Origin: Rhizophagus irregularis
Taxonomy: Eukaryota; Glomeromycota; Glomeromycetes; Glomerales; Glomeraceae
Length of the DNA: 64,000 nt
Assembly (NCBI RefSeq): GCF_026210795.1
Contig: NC_089445.1
Location: 806,001 to 870,000 of the forward strand
Direction of reading: 5' to 3'
The position numbers and the translations under genes are program-made. A model generated the notes under the pieces. That model made no database searches. It was not told where the DNA came from and worked only from the letters and a program-made list of their open reading frames with translations. How positions within the stretch are numbered: the stretch's first letter is position 1; each line of letters begins with the position of its first letter. Positions 1-12,084 of this stretch are shown piece after piece.

Positions 1-20
1 GAAAAAAAATATATATATTT

Positions 21-183
21 AGTAAATTTATTTTAATTATAATTAAACACTTTTGGTCATAAACTCATGATATTTCATTTGATAATTAAATAATTTTTGA
101 ACTTTGACTAAATTTTGGACTTATAAATTTTAGTAAATTTATTTTAATTATAATTAAACGGTTTTGGTCATGATATTTCATTT
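21..183. repeat. Direct repeat, two copies of about 60 bp, period 111
   Basis: A block starting AGTAAATTTATTTTAATTAT at 21 recurs at 132, each followed by a TTTTGGTCAT and GATATTTCATTT motif. The second copy lacks a short insertion seen in the first. It is noncoding and its function is unknown. The rest of 1-2408 has no supported gene: it is AT-rich with homopolymer runs and one more GC-rich patch at about 468-600. Confidence 0.7.
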
Positions 184-467
184 TTGGCAATCAATTTCTT
201 AAGGATTATCAAACGGATATTTATTTATTTTATTTCATATGATAAAAGTATAATTATAAAAATTTATTAAAAATAAATAAAAAACATCTATATCTATTTA
301 TTACTATAAATAAACCTTATTTTGTGCTATCTAAAGGTTAAAATTCATTTTTCCTTTAAATTTGTAAAAAAAAAAAAGGTTTTTTTTATTAAATTGTTAA
401 CTAATCAAAATTATCACATATAAATTTGAAATAACATAATTATTACCATCCAATTATATTTATTTAC

Positions 468-600
468 AGGTTAAAACCGGTCCTCGTGCCGTCGTGCGTG
501 ATCGTGTGAAGAAGCAAAAAAATTTGCGATCCAGCTGCGCCACGCGTGATTAAATCTGCTCCGTACCTGCAGCAATTGAAGTGATGGTTTACAGATTGAA
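468..600. repeat. GC-richer island, part of a dispersed repeat
   Basis: This roughly 130 bp patch stands out in base composition from the AT-rich flanks. It carries GCGTGATCGTGTGAAG at 496-511, which recurs inverted at 38590-38605 in another gene-free stretch. No open frame or tRNA-like B box was recognised. It is most likely a remnant of an interspersed repeat. Confidence 0.4.
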
Positions 601-2408
601 TATTTTAACCCTTTTATTTATTATTAAAAAATTAAATTATTTGGAGATTTTTCAATTTTAAAGAATTTTATGATAACAAATTCTCGAAATTGTCAAGAAA
701 AAAAATTCGATACAAAGAATGTTTATAATATGCAATAAAACTGAACACATGTTTTATAAACAAAATAATTAATTACTTATATAAGAATTAATCTTACCAT
801 AAATTATCAATTTACTCATACAGATAAGAAAAGAAGTTTCGCATAATCTATGCATTTTATTATTTTATACTAAAAAGTCAAAGATGATCACTTATTTATT
901 GATAGGTAAAATTTGGATATTTGCAGGAAAAAAAAAATTTTTATCAGCCACAGCCACTTTATCTTTATTATTATCACCAAAAATTTACATTTTATCAAAC
1001 ATGAATACTTGATTTTGTTTTATAACATATCAATTTCGGCTTTTTTTTTGTAACGATCCTTATTAAGTTCACAAATTAAGCCTAGTTTCGCGCTTTTCGA
1101 AACTGATTCTTTTAACGATTAAATGATAATAGGAAAAATGGGGAGAGAAAAAAAAAAAGAGAGACACAAATTCCCGCCGAGGAAATGAATCCTTTTTAGG
1201 TTTATCACATTGTAAATCAAACGATCCTCCTTTATTTGTATATTGATAGGGCCGTCTATCAAAGAAAACAAACAATGAAATCGAAAATCAATGTAACTCC
1301 CTATTGTAAGAAAAAAAAAAAAAATTCTAAAAGCGAAAAAAAATATGATTCGAATAATCTTTTAAATATCCAATTTTGGTTTATCTTATATAAGAATAAT
1401 TATAGAACATGCAGAATCACGAGTTTATCGTTATCTTTTACACGTTTTTGATAATATATAGTTACAACTTGAACAGTTTTAATTCTGTTCACGGAATTTT
1501 TCGGAGCCCATATTACTTATTATTTTGTGGAGAAATTTTATATCACATTATGCAATATCCTCTTATCAGCATACGTAAATGAATATTGTGCAACTCAACA
1601 AACCCAATGAAATGCCCCCCAAAGTAATGTGAAAATCTTTCCTTATTTGAAAAAGGCGAGATAGAAAGAATAAAGAAAATTGCTTAAAATAAAAAATAAT
1701 AATTTTTTTTATCTTATCTAATTAACTAATTTTTGTCTTATCTTTGGAAAAAAAAAAGATCTTTTTGTTAATAATTTATGTCGAAAGTGGAAAACAAATA
1801 TGTCCGATTCAAAAACATTGCCTTAACAAAAGTAAAAAGACCCTTTGATTATCTTATCTTTAATACTTGTTTCATATTTCATATTAAATTATTAAACATT
1901 TCCTATTTTAATTGTTAAAATCTTATAATGATAAGATAAAAGAATAATTACGTTTAATTATTTTGATCGGGATATTCTTTAATGAAAACATGTTGCCTGT
2001 TTTACTTTTAATTTTTTAACGTATCACAAAATGTAATTATCTGCGCATACAAGTATGCAATAATTCTTTATTGAAAGTATATCAATATACATTGTTTTTA
2101 ATATTCGCACTAAACCTAATTTACTTATATTATACACATAATACACAACAAATAAACACCTAATTGTTTGTGTAAAAATAACTTTTTTTTTTTTTTTTTT
2201 TTTTAGTCGTGACTCGTGAGAAAGATATTATAATGCATAGAAAGAAAAATTGAAAGTGTTTTTGAAAAAAATAAAAATAATTTACAAATATTTAACTTAT
2301 TGTCCTATAATAATAGAAAAGAAAAAAAATAATAAAAATGAAATCTATTTTTGTCTCATTTTTTTTTTTGGTCTCATATTTCTTGTTCATTTTTAATTGT
2401 CGGTTTAT

Positions 2409-3917
2409 TTATTTTAATCTAATTAAAAATGTCATAAATGCAACTACCATAACTGCTATTCCACAAACCATGAATGCGATTGGAGTATTATTGGCATAAA
2501 CTTTAAATACACCAGTAAATATTAATCCACCAACATTTCCACCGGCGCCGACTAATCCTGATATTGCACCAACAATTTCTGGGTCAACGAACGGTACAAT
2601 ACCAAAAACTGAACCGCAGCAAGCCTAAAAAATTCATGAAAATTTAATAATTAGATTAAAATTTGAATCATTGAAAAAAAAAAATCTTTTTATCGAATTT
2701 TAATTTACCTGAGTGAAAAAACTGAAGATTACTAAAATAATTACGGCATCTTTTAAATTGTTTAAGGAAAATCGGAAAGCAACCAAAAATATTCCATTTA
2801 AGAAAATTATTAAAAAATGAACGAATAATCGACCTCTAATACCACGTTTTTGGTAAGCGTAATCTGATAAGAAACCGCCAGTAGCACGAGAGAAGATATT
2901 CATTAAACCAAATAATGCTCCTATCATACCAGCTTTCGTTTGTGAAAGTGCAAAATGATCATGAAAGAAATATCCAATAACATTATCTACAGCAAGTTCA
3001 ATTCCAAAAGAACAAGCATACATAAACATTAAAATTATAACATTTGGATTTTTAAGTGCTTTGAAAAACATTCCAATGGTTGGTCTTGATGGAGTATGAA
3101 CCTTTGGACTCTTTTCGGAAATTATACTATCATTATCATCATCTTTAGTGGTTTTGGTTTTGGTAGCTTTGTTTGCATCATGTACTTCAACAGTCTTTTC
3201 ATTTTCTGCATAATGTATTTCTTCAATTTGTTGTTGTTTACGTTTAGACCAATCTCCTTGAGGACAATCATCGGAAAATAATAAACATGACAATCCCATA
3301 ACGAAACAAATTCCTGCTGGAATAACCATTGCAACTCTCCAAGATGCATGGTCACTTAATCCGGAACTTTTAAGTCCTTCAAATATTAAAGGCATTAAAA
3401 CATAAGTTACTCCTGCTCCCATATTTCCCCATCCTCCTACTAAAGCGTTAGCACATCCAACCACAGAACTGCTAAACATTTGTGTGGTCCAAAATTGACA
3501 TGGTACAAAAGTGGCTCCAATAATTCCAATAAAAAATCTTAACGTTATAAAACCGTTAGCATTTGTTACTAATCCACTAAGGCCAACTGGAATAGCACTA
3601 ATCGTAAGTAAAGTTGCCATCGTTCGTCTAGGTCCGAAACGGTCACATAATGGTCCAATAAGTGTACGAAAAATGATTGTAGATGCGATTGAGGTTAAAT
3701 TACTACTATTGACCTCACTTGTCGTTAATTTGAGATCTTCCTTGATAGTAGGGATTAAAGGTGCAATTGCAAACCAGCCAGTAAAAGCGGTAAGAAAGGA
3801 GAACCATGAAAGATGAAATGCTCTCATATAAGGTCTCCCAAAATTGAGAAGATTAATACCATCCGCCTTTTGGGTGACAGGATCAATGGGTAAAGGTCTT
3901 GCAAATAATTTAACCAT
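2409..3917 (-). CDS. High-affinity nitrate transporter, NRT2/NrtA (NNP family of the major facilitator superfamily)
   Basis: This protein should import nitrate across the plasma membrane by proton symport, as is known for NNP transporters. Two exons fit: 3917-2709 and 2624-2409, joined by an 84-base GT-AG intron in phase 0, giving about 474 residues, close to the usual 480-510 of fungal NrtA. The N-terminus (YMRAFHLSWFSFLTAFTGWF) is typical of NNP helix 1. A long charged loop at about residues 215-280 (KRKQQQIEE and many Asp, Lys and Thr) matches the central cytoplasmic loop of fungal family members. Exon 2 carries the nitrate signature AISGLVGAGGNVGG before the last helices. The start is the first in-frame ATG. 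It is transcribed away from nitrate reductase across a GATA-rich spacer, so joint nitrogen control is likely. Identification is secure; affinity is not shown by sequence. Confidence 0.93.
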
Positions 3918-6381
3918 TATGATACGTTAAAGTGATGGCAATTTTGTTTTTTTCGAAAGTCTTTTTTTTTTTTAAAAAGGACCTTGATTTCAAAAACAAA
4001 GGAAAATAAAGGCTTTTTTATAAAGTTTTCAAGATTCTAGTTTACATGCATTTTAGTTTAGTCCTTTCAGTTGTACAAAAAAAAAAAAAGTATGAATAAA
4101 TTAAATCAATAATTATTAAATTCCTAAATTAAATACGCGCATATAAATTAATGAATAATCTAGATTCTCTCTTATCTTATCTGTTGATTTGATGCAATTT
4201 TTTACGAGTTATTTTAAGCGGATTCAACCTATATAAAAAAATTTTTTTTTTATTCCTATCTTCCGATCTAGATTTTAGTGGTTGAAAAAAATTATGCACA
4301 CAAGATTCTTTAATTAGTTAGATAAATCAAATCAAGTTTTGAAACGGAGTTATCACATTTCATTTATCACATTGGCTATATGGCGCATTTACTTACTGTG
4401 CCACACATTGACTTCTTACCGAAGTATTGTTAGTTTAACTATAATAAATTGTCGGAACTCTGCGATATTTTCCACAAAGTTGATTTTTTTTTTACATCAA
4501 ATAATAAGATTATCATAATAATAAGAGTATTCATTTATCATAATTCAAAATTAAAAAGATTTAAGATATCTCACATATTTTATTTAAATGATTGAACAAA
4601 CAATACAAATTTTAAACGTACAAAGGAATATGTATTAAATAAGTTCTAGAAAGTAAAGAAATTATTTCTATACGTACTGCATATACAGTATATGTGTTTA
4701 TATATATGTATATATATATGTAAGAATTCAAAAAAAAAATGGATACAAAAATTTTACAAGAGAAAGAGAATTAAAAAATTTTTACAGCAGCACGTTTCCT
4801 TTTATCTTTTTTTTTAAAAAAAAACTGTATTCAAAGTAAAGTAATTTAAAGTAATTTTTTGCTAATCTTTCATTCTTATCATAATATCATGTTTCTTTTT
4901 TTCATTTTTTTCATTTTTTTTTCACGTTTTTTCTGTTTTATCAGGTTCTAAGATATGAAAGAATTTTGTGCAACATGTTACCACATTATCCTTAATCGGA
5001 AACTATCACCTCCGATAACGGGGCTTATCTTTCAAAAATTTCAATGATAAAAAATGCATTACTAAAAAAGGCAATAAGATAGAAGAGTTGAAAGAAAGGA
5101 AACCGTAAATATTTTGATGCTTACGAAGTTTGACATTCTTATCTAATCCGATTATATCTTCGTTAAACGTTATTTAAATTAACCAATTACAATCAAGTAT
5201 TTTTTTTTTAGAAAATTGTAACTGAAAAATCGTCGGGAATTTTTGGGTTCATTGAAAAAAAAAAATTTGATGATTAGATAAAGCCCATAAGTTGACTATC
5301 AATTTGAAATTGGTTAATCATCATATGCAAATCAACTCTTTTTGTTTTGAAAATAAAAAATGATCAATTGGAAATTCAATTCTAGAACAATAAATAAACA
5401 AGCTTATTTTGAAACAAATATTATTCTAATAAGGAATAAGCGAACCCCAAAAATAAAATATATAAGATATTAATATAAAATGTCGATCATATAACAACAT
5501 GCCAATCGATTAAATAAAAAATTGACAATTTAACTAAAAATAGGTTAATTTTATTTTTAATAAGAACCTAAAACTATGGAATTTTTTTCTAATTGGTTTT
5601 TTTAAAAAAAAAAAATTAATCCCTTCAGATAAGAAAATAGTAATTTACCGCATGTCAATAAATGATATCTGCCCGAAAATTTCCGTTTATGGAACATATT
5701 GCTTTATCTATATATCATAATTTTTCAGTATAATTAAATTTAATAATAATAATTCAAAGGATCAAAAATTTTTTTAAAAATAAAGGAAATCTGTTCAAAT
5801 TCTATAAAATTTGTATAAATTATCATAAAATAAATTATTTTCAATAATTTCATTAAGTACTTTATTTTTTATATATCTTCGATCTAAAATATTAATAGAT
5901 TTGTATTTTTGATGATTTTAAAATGATATACGAACTTCAAATATTTCATTATAATTAATAAAAAAAAAATGATTTTTTGACCTGGAAGGTTCTATCTAAA
6001 TATTTAATTTTTTGGGAACACAAAATAATTACCAATAATTATACCAACAATTATCCCGGAGATTTTCTTATCATTCATTAATCGTCGTTTTTTAATATTG
6101 TTTTACGCGGATTAAGAACTTTATTAATATGTTTAGCTGCAACGCGTAATTTCTTTATTTAATTCAAACTTGTCATACATTAATTAGTGATGAACATACA
6201 TGTACAGACGTGCAGTAGATAAGATAGAATTTAATTTGGCGTGTTTATATGAAGCATGCGTGGTACCTTATTACTTAACTAGGAAAACTCTTTATCTTCT
6301 TTTAAATCTATTAATATAAAAGCAACTCAATTATTGCTCAAGTTTTTAAAGTTTTTAGCATTTTCTACAATTTTTTTAATC
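3918..6381. promoter_or_regulatory. Divergent promoter between nitrate transporter and nitrate reductase, rich in GATA sites
   Basis: This 2.46 kb spacer carries many HGATAR cores, the site bound by AreA/NIT2-type nitrogen regulators. Examples on either strand are at 4172-4182 (two overlapping), 4802-4807, 5025-5030, 5077-5082, 5139-5144, 5276-5281, 5627-5632, 6217-6227 (two adjacent) and 6292-6297. The closest to nitrate reductase lie within 170 bases of its ATG, and an AATATAAAAG TATA-like box lies near 6312. I found no perfect CTCCGHGG site for a NirA/NIT4-type factor. Because the DNA is AT-rich, some GATA cores are expected by chance; the paired ones near both genes are the best candidates. 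Confidence 0.55.
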
Positions 6382-9246
6382 ATGGCTTTTGTTGATCGTC
6401 AACCAATAATAGAAAACTTTTCAAAAGAAAAAATATCAATAATTTTACCAAATCAACAACAGCAGCAACAAAATCAACAAAATCAACAAAACCCTTTAAT
6501 CGAAGAACAAAAAACAAAAGATTTACAATCAAAAGATGTGAACATTACCATAGATCCTCGTGATGTTAATACTCCTGATAAATGGATTCCAAGACATCCT
6601 GAACTTATACGATTAACAGGAAAACATCCTTTTAATAGTGAAGCACCTTTACCATTATTAATGGAACAAGGTTTTACAACGTCTACTTCTTTACATTATG
6701 TGAGAAATCATGGTCCTGTTCCAAAGATTAGTTGGGATACACACCGATTAGTTGTTGATGGGTAGGTATTTTATTAAGATCCAGTGAAATTCGATTTGTT
6801 TTTGCATAAATTGCATATGACTTTTTTTTGCGTATTGCGCAAAAAGTTTCTCGTACAATTGATAAGATCACATGATATAAAACGTCATCATTTTGTGTAA
6901 CATTTTCTTTCTTTCTTTTTTTTTTTTAATTAGACTCGTACCAAAAACCTTAAATTTATCGATGGATGATATTATAAAAATGCCATATCAAGAATTTCCC
7001 GTAACTCTTGTTTGTGCAGGAAATCGTCGTAAAGAACAGAACATGATTAAACAAACGGTTGGATTCAATTGGGGTACTAGTGCAATAAGCACATCAGTTT
7101 GGAGAGGTGTTCCATTACGATACATTTTAAAATTGGCTGGATGTAGTCTTGATATTGATTATGAGGAACCTCGTCATGTTTGTTTTTCTGGGGCAGATAA
7201 ATTACCAAATGGTTATTACGGTACAAGTATAACTTTAGATTGGTCAATGGATGATTCTCGGGATGTTATCTTGGCCTATAAAATGAACGGTGAAATGTTG
7301 TCACCTGATCATGGTTACCCATTACGTATAATTATTCCTGGAGTTATTGGTGGTCGTATGGTTAAATGGCTCTCAAAGATAACTGTTTCAAATAAAGAAT
7401 CAGACAGTTATTATCATTATTATGATAATCGTCTTTTTCCACCAAATGTTGATTCTGAACGCGCTAAAAAAGAAGGATGGTGGTATAATCCTGAATATAT
7501 TATCTATGATTTAAATATTAATTCTATAATATCTTCTCCAGCGCATGATGAGCGTATTCCTATTTCAAGTTTCGTTAGTGTTAATGAATATACTCTTAAA
7601 GGTTATGCTTATACTGGAGGTGGTCGTAAAGTTAATCGTGTAGAAATTAGTCTGGATGATGGAAAAACTTGGTTACTTACAAATTTGGATCATCCAGAAA
7701 TCAACCATCCTGATGTTTTGAAACGACCAAACAAATCAATTCGTCGATATTGGTGTTGGTGTTTCTGGTCATTAAATGTTCCTTTATATTCTTTCATTGG
7801 ATGTTCCGAAATTAGAGTAAGAGCTTGGGATGAGTCAAATAATACACAACCTGAAAATCCTACTTGGAATTTAACGGGAATGATGAACAACTGTCATTTT
7901 AAAGTGAAAATTAGTACTGTAACCAACGGAAAGGATGTCGCATTAAGATTCGAACATCCAACTCAAGCTGGTAGTAATCCTGGCGGTTGGATGGTTAAAC
8001 AAGAACAACCAGCTTCTGAAACAAACGATACTATCAAAAAACCACCAGTTTTAACAATAAATAATACTTCAAAAGGTCTCTTTACAATGAAACAAGTGGA
8101 AAAACATAACACTGAAGAAGATTGTTGGATCGTTATCGAAAAGAAAGTTTATGATTGCACGAAATTCCTTAATGATCATCCTGGAGGTAACATATCAAAA
8201 ATTTTTTTTTTTTCCTTTGAAAAACGAAATTTTTTTTTAATTATTTATAAATTTTTTTTATAGGTGTTGATAGTATTTTAATTAATGCTGGAACGGATTG
8301 TACAGAAGAATTTAACGCTATTCATTCTATTAAGGCAAAGAATATGTTGGCCGATTATTATATTGGTGATTTAACAGAAGATTCTACTGTAACATCAACA
8401 TCATCAACAACCACAATACCAAAATCAATAACGACTAATGAAGATTCACTTATAGCGTTAAACCCTAAGGTGTGGTTATCATGCCCGTTTATAGAAAAGA
8501 AAATTATAAGTCATAATACTCGTATATTCCGGTTTGCCCTTCAATCAAATAAACATTCACTTGGTCTTCCAGTTGGAAATCATATTTTCATTCGGGCTTC
8601 GATAAATAGTCAAGCAGTTATTCGTGCGTATACACCGATCACAACTTCACATGATCCACCAGGTTACATCGATCTTTTAATAAAAGTATACTTTAAGAAT
8701 GAAAATCCCCAGTTTCCTGATGGAGGACTTATGTCACAATATCTTGAGTCACTAAATGTTGGTGATAAAATAGATATAAAAGGACCAATTGGATCTTTTA
8801 ACTATATTGGTCGTGGTCAATATCGAATCAAGAGAGCATCAAATAACAAAAATTGCAAGCAAATAGGAATGATAGCAGGTGGTACTGGTATAACTCCGAT
8901 GTACCAAATAATTAAATCAGTTCTAAGTGATCCTGATGATCCTACTGAATTATCTTTAATATACGCGAATCGAACCGAAAAAGATATTTTATTACGAAAT
9001 GAGTTGGATGAACTTGTTAAACGTAATCCACGGTTTAAAATTTATTACGTATTAAGTAGACCCTCAAGTAATTGGGAATTTGGAACTGGATACGTTACAG
9101 AAGAAATTATTCGAAAAAATATTTCACCTCCATCACCTCCATCACGTAATATTGCATTATTATGTGGTCCTCCACCTATGTTAGAATCTTGTATTCCAAA
9201 TCTAGAAAAAATAGGATTCGCCAATGATGAAATTATTAAGTTTTAA
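6382..9246 (+). CDS. niaD: Assimilatory nitrate reductase, NAD(P)H-dependent
   Basis: A cytosolic molybdoflavoprotein that reduces nitrate to nitrite. Three exons, 6382-6761, 6934-8186 and 8264-9246, join in frame to 871 residues, the usual fungal length. In order: a short N-terminus with a Gln/Asn-rich run, the molybdopterin domain with the cofactor Cys in [14 protein letters not shown], the Mo dimerisation domain ([17 protein letters not shown]), a cytochrome b5 domain with haem motif HPGG and second His in FNAIHS, then a cytochrome-b5-reductase-type FAD/NAD domain with [15 protein letters not shown] and CGPPPM. Intron 2 splits the HPGG-coding stretch. The first in-frame ATG is at 6382; an upstream TTG extension was rejected. 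Its 3' end is the source of a decayed copy at 18589-18775. The co-substrate (NADH or NADPH) cannot be read safely from sequence. Confidence 0.96.
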
Positions 9247-11298
9247 CGTTAAGAATTTTAAAGACTCATGCTAAATATCATTGTGTAATAGATTTATACA
9301 TCACATTATAGCATTATAGCATTTTTTTTTCCACATATATTTATAATTGCATTTTCTAGAAAAAAAAAATGAAACAGGAGATCATGTTTACATATTATGA
9401 AAGAGACCATAAAGGGGGGCGCATTTTTATAGAATTGAAATTATTTATTATTTTTTTCTTTTTTTGTTGAATCATTATTTATGTTGTAAAAATTTTTTTA
9501 ATTCAACAATTAAATCCATTCTATTTTACCATCAAATAAAATCATATGAAAATTTGTTTGATATCCATTATCATCATTTACAATATTAAATTATAAAAAA
9601 AAAATGCGCAAAAATCAACGATAAAAAAACTTATATATTCTTACTGGTAAGTATATATACAGTATATTCTTTTGAGCAATATAAGGAAATTGTGACAAAA
9701 ACTTTTTTATTATTTAGAAAGGAATACAATGAGCATTTATGTGGCGAATCAGCCTAAAAAAAAAAATAATAATAAATTAAACAAAGTGCGGATCACGTTA
9801 TTCTAGAAAAATGATTGGCAAAATGATAATGGTGTAGTTAGCCGAAAAACGGAGCGGAATTCCTGATTGCTGATCATCCGGACCCGGTTTAATCGCAGAA
9901 AATCCCTGGAATTCCACGACGATCTACGTCTGAGCCGGGTCCGGATCACGTTGTGGCTAATTAATGCAACGTTATTAGATCAAGGTGGAGTCAACTTTAC
10001 TTACTTACGTAAAGTACTTTGGATCTTTTACAATTTATAAAGTGATTAATACCCGTGATTGTACTCGGTTATAATAACATGCTCAAAAGGCATTTTAAGC
10101 AGTTCTAAAAACAAAAATTTGTTATTTTTTTTTTACATTATTGGATATATGTGAATTTCTATGAATGATGATAAAGAATTTACAAAACTGATTATAAGCT
10201 GTGACATCGTAGATCACTGCTCATTGTTATCGAAAAAAAGTAAAAGTTCATAGGGTTATCATCATAAAGTATTACAGACGTGAAATTTACTTTCATCAGA
10301 AAAGCATAGTGTAAGAGATATTTGAATTGCTTATTATTATTAATTAAATTGACTCTGCTGGTCATAAAAATCGATCTCAGAGGGTTTTAATGACGTGAAT
10401 GTCAATGTGCTACGAATGAACAAATATCAGTACTATTATCTTTGTTAAATTATTGTCGGTTTACATTTTAATCTAATGTTGTGATATTGGTTAATTGGTA
10501 TGACTGATATCTTATACTAGATTCATATTAATATAACGAGTTTAGTGCGCAACTCTTTTCTAATAAGTAAATTTTTTAATTTTTTATTTTCTCTTAAAGG
10601 ATTAGCGAAGTCGAGATTTCACATACAAGAATGTTTCAGTTACATGAATATTAACAAAAATAATTATAAATAGAATTTCTATTATTTCCACAATAAGGGT
10701 GCAATATCACTCGAAAGGTTGTAACTCGTGACGACGTGACGTAGCTCGATATTATATAAATTATTATAAAATTTATCTGTGAGCATCTGCAGTGACGTTA
10801 TTGACGTAACTTTGTTACGGCAGTTACGTCCACGATGTGGGACGCGAATTTCATTTTTATAATGATTTTTCAAAGACTTTTAATGCCCCTATAAAAAATT
10901 TTTTCGAAACGAAAAAATTTTTATAGGTAGATTAAAGTTTTTTTTGTTTCTAGAATAACTCAATGATAAGTGGAAGTTGATTGTTTATGCCTTTATGGTG
11001 TGTTACAGAAAATCTATTTAAAGAACACTTCGATCTAAACTTTTATAACATTTATTAATAATTCTTTAATTAAAAAAATTAAATTTTTACTTTAAATTCC
11101 TATACATACATGCAGGCATACATTTGTGTGTAATACATTATTTAACAATGGAATCTTTAAACAATGAAAATAATTGAATCTGTTAAAACCTAAAATCTAT
11201 AAATATCTGGACAAAGGTTTTGAAAAAGAAGTAGAAAATTATAATAATTAATTATACTTTTTAAATCCCTTTATTAAAAAAAGGAAAAGGAAAGCAAA
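9247..11298. other. Intergenic region without a gene
   Basis: No supported coding region lies between nitrate reductase and the membrane-protein pseudogene. The stretch holds the 3' flank of nitrate reductase, a GC-rich palindromic element (9834-9963) and diverged upstream sequence that is also found before the other two membrane-protein copies. Confidence 0.6.
9834..9963. repeat. GC-rich nested inverted repeat, MITE-like
   Basis: Arms pair as GTTAGCC/GGCTAAT at the outside, GGAATTCC/GGAATTCC within, and ATCCGGACCCGG (9876-9887) with CCGGGTCCGGAT (9935-9946) as the strongest stem. CGGATCACGTT occurs at 9789-9799 and again at 9942-9952. Composition differs sharply from the flanks. It may be a miniature inverted-repeat element; no transposase is present. 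Confidence 0.5.
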
Positions 11299-12084
11299 AT
11301 GTCAAGTGTAAGAGATGAAAGTGGTCAATCTCCTACAACACCATCACCAGATCAAAAAGTAAAATTGACTAAATAAGAAAAAGTAATAATTATACTTAGA
11401 ATCGGAATAATGTTATTCTTTGAGTTAATTTTACCACTTGTTCTCTATTATATTCTTAGAGATTTATGTCGGAAGTCTTGGCACTTGTTGTGTCGGGTTT
11501 TCCACCGTTTTTTGTTGTCATTTATGGACTTATACGTGAAAGGCGGGTTGATATTTTAGGAGCAATGTTAGTCGTCTGTTTTATCGTTTATGGTATAGTG
11601 TTATCAATAACAAACGATGCTCGAATTCAATTATTTCGAGAATCAGCAGTTACGGGTACTATCGGTTTGGTATTCCTCATTTCTTTGCTCCCAATCAAGA
11701 TTGGTTCCTCCCAAATGCGACCGATGTCATACTATTTTTCTAAAGATATGCTAACCGGAGGATCCTTTGGTTTATCTCCCAAAAAAAACAATATTGATGA
11801 TATTAAAGAACGTTGGGTTGAGAAAGAAATTGGAATAATTACGCCGTGTTTAGACGCGGATATAGGATTGACGGCTCTTTGGGGAGTTGGTTATATTATT
11901 GAAACCCCCGCATTCGTTATGAATATTCTTAAAACTCCAACAATTGAACGTGCTTTTTTTTGGACAAACTTTGTAACTTAGGTTTGGTCAGTTATATTGA
12001 TTATAATCGACGTAATTTACCATAGATGGTTTATTAAACAAATTCCTAAAGAAGAGCCAACTGCTGTTAGTCAAATATCAGTTA
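11299..12084 (+). pseudogene. Broken first copy of the six-helix membrane protein family
   Basis: The sequence aligns throughout with the intact copies at 16780 and 22157, beginning with the same MSSVRDESGQSP start. Relative to them it has an in-frame TAA after about 25 codons (LTK then stop), a one-base loss near 11463 that shifts the frame, a reworked stretch near 11815-11865, and a TAG near 11979 before the last helix. The remaining open stretch is 11466-11981. With at least three disabling changes it is unlikely to make the full protein. The nearby intact paralogues give the reference; the family name is uncertain (see 16780). Confidence 0.85.

Noticed and set aside
3096-3816. Open frames overlapping the nitrate transporter on both strands
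   Set aside because: They are shadows of the transporter, whose frame carries the conserved motifs.
5011-5020. NirA-type site in CTCCGATAACGG
   Set aside because: It departs from the CTCCGHGG consensus, so it was not called.
6334-6381. Upstream extension of nitrate reductase by 16 residues
   Set aside because: It would start at a TTG, while a good ATG follows at 6382 and nitrate reductase is cytosolic; the hydrophobic extension fits no known form.
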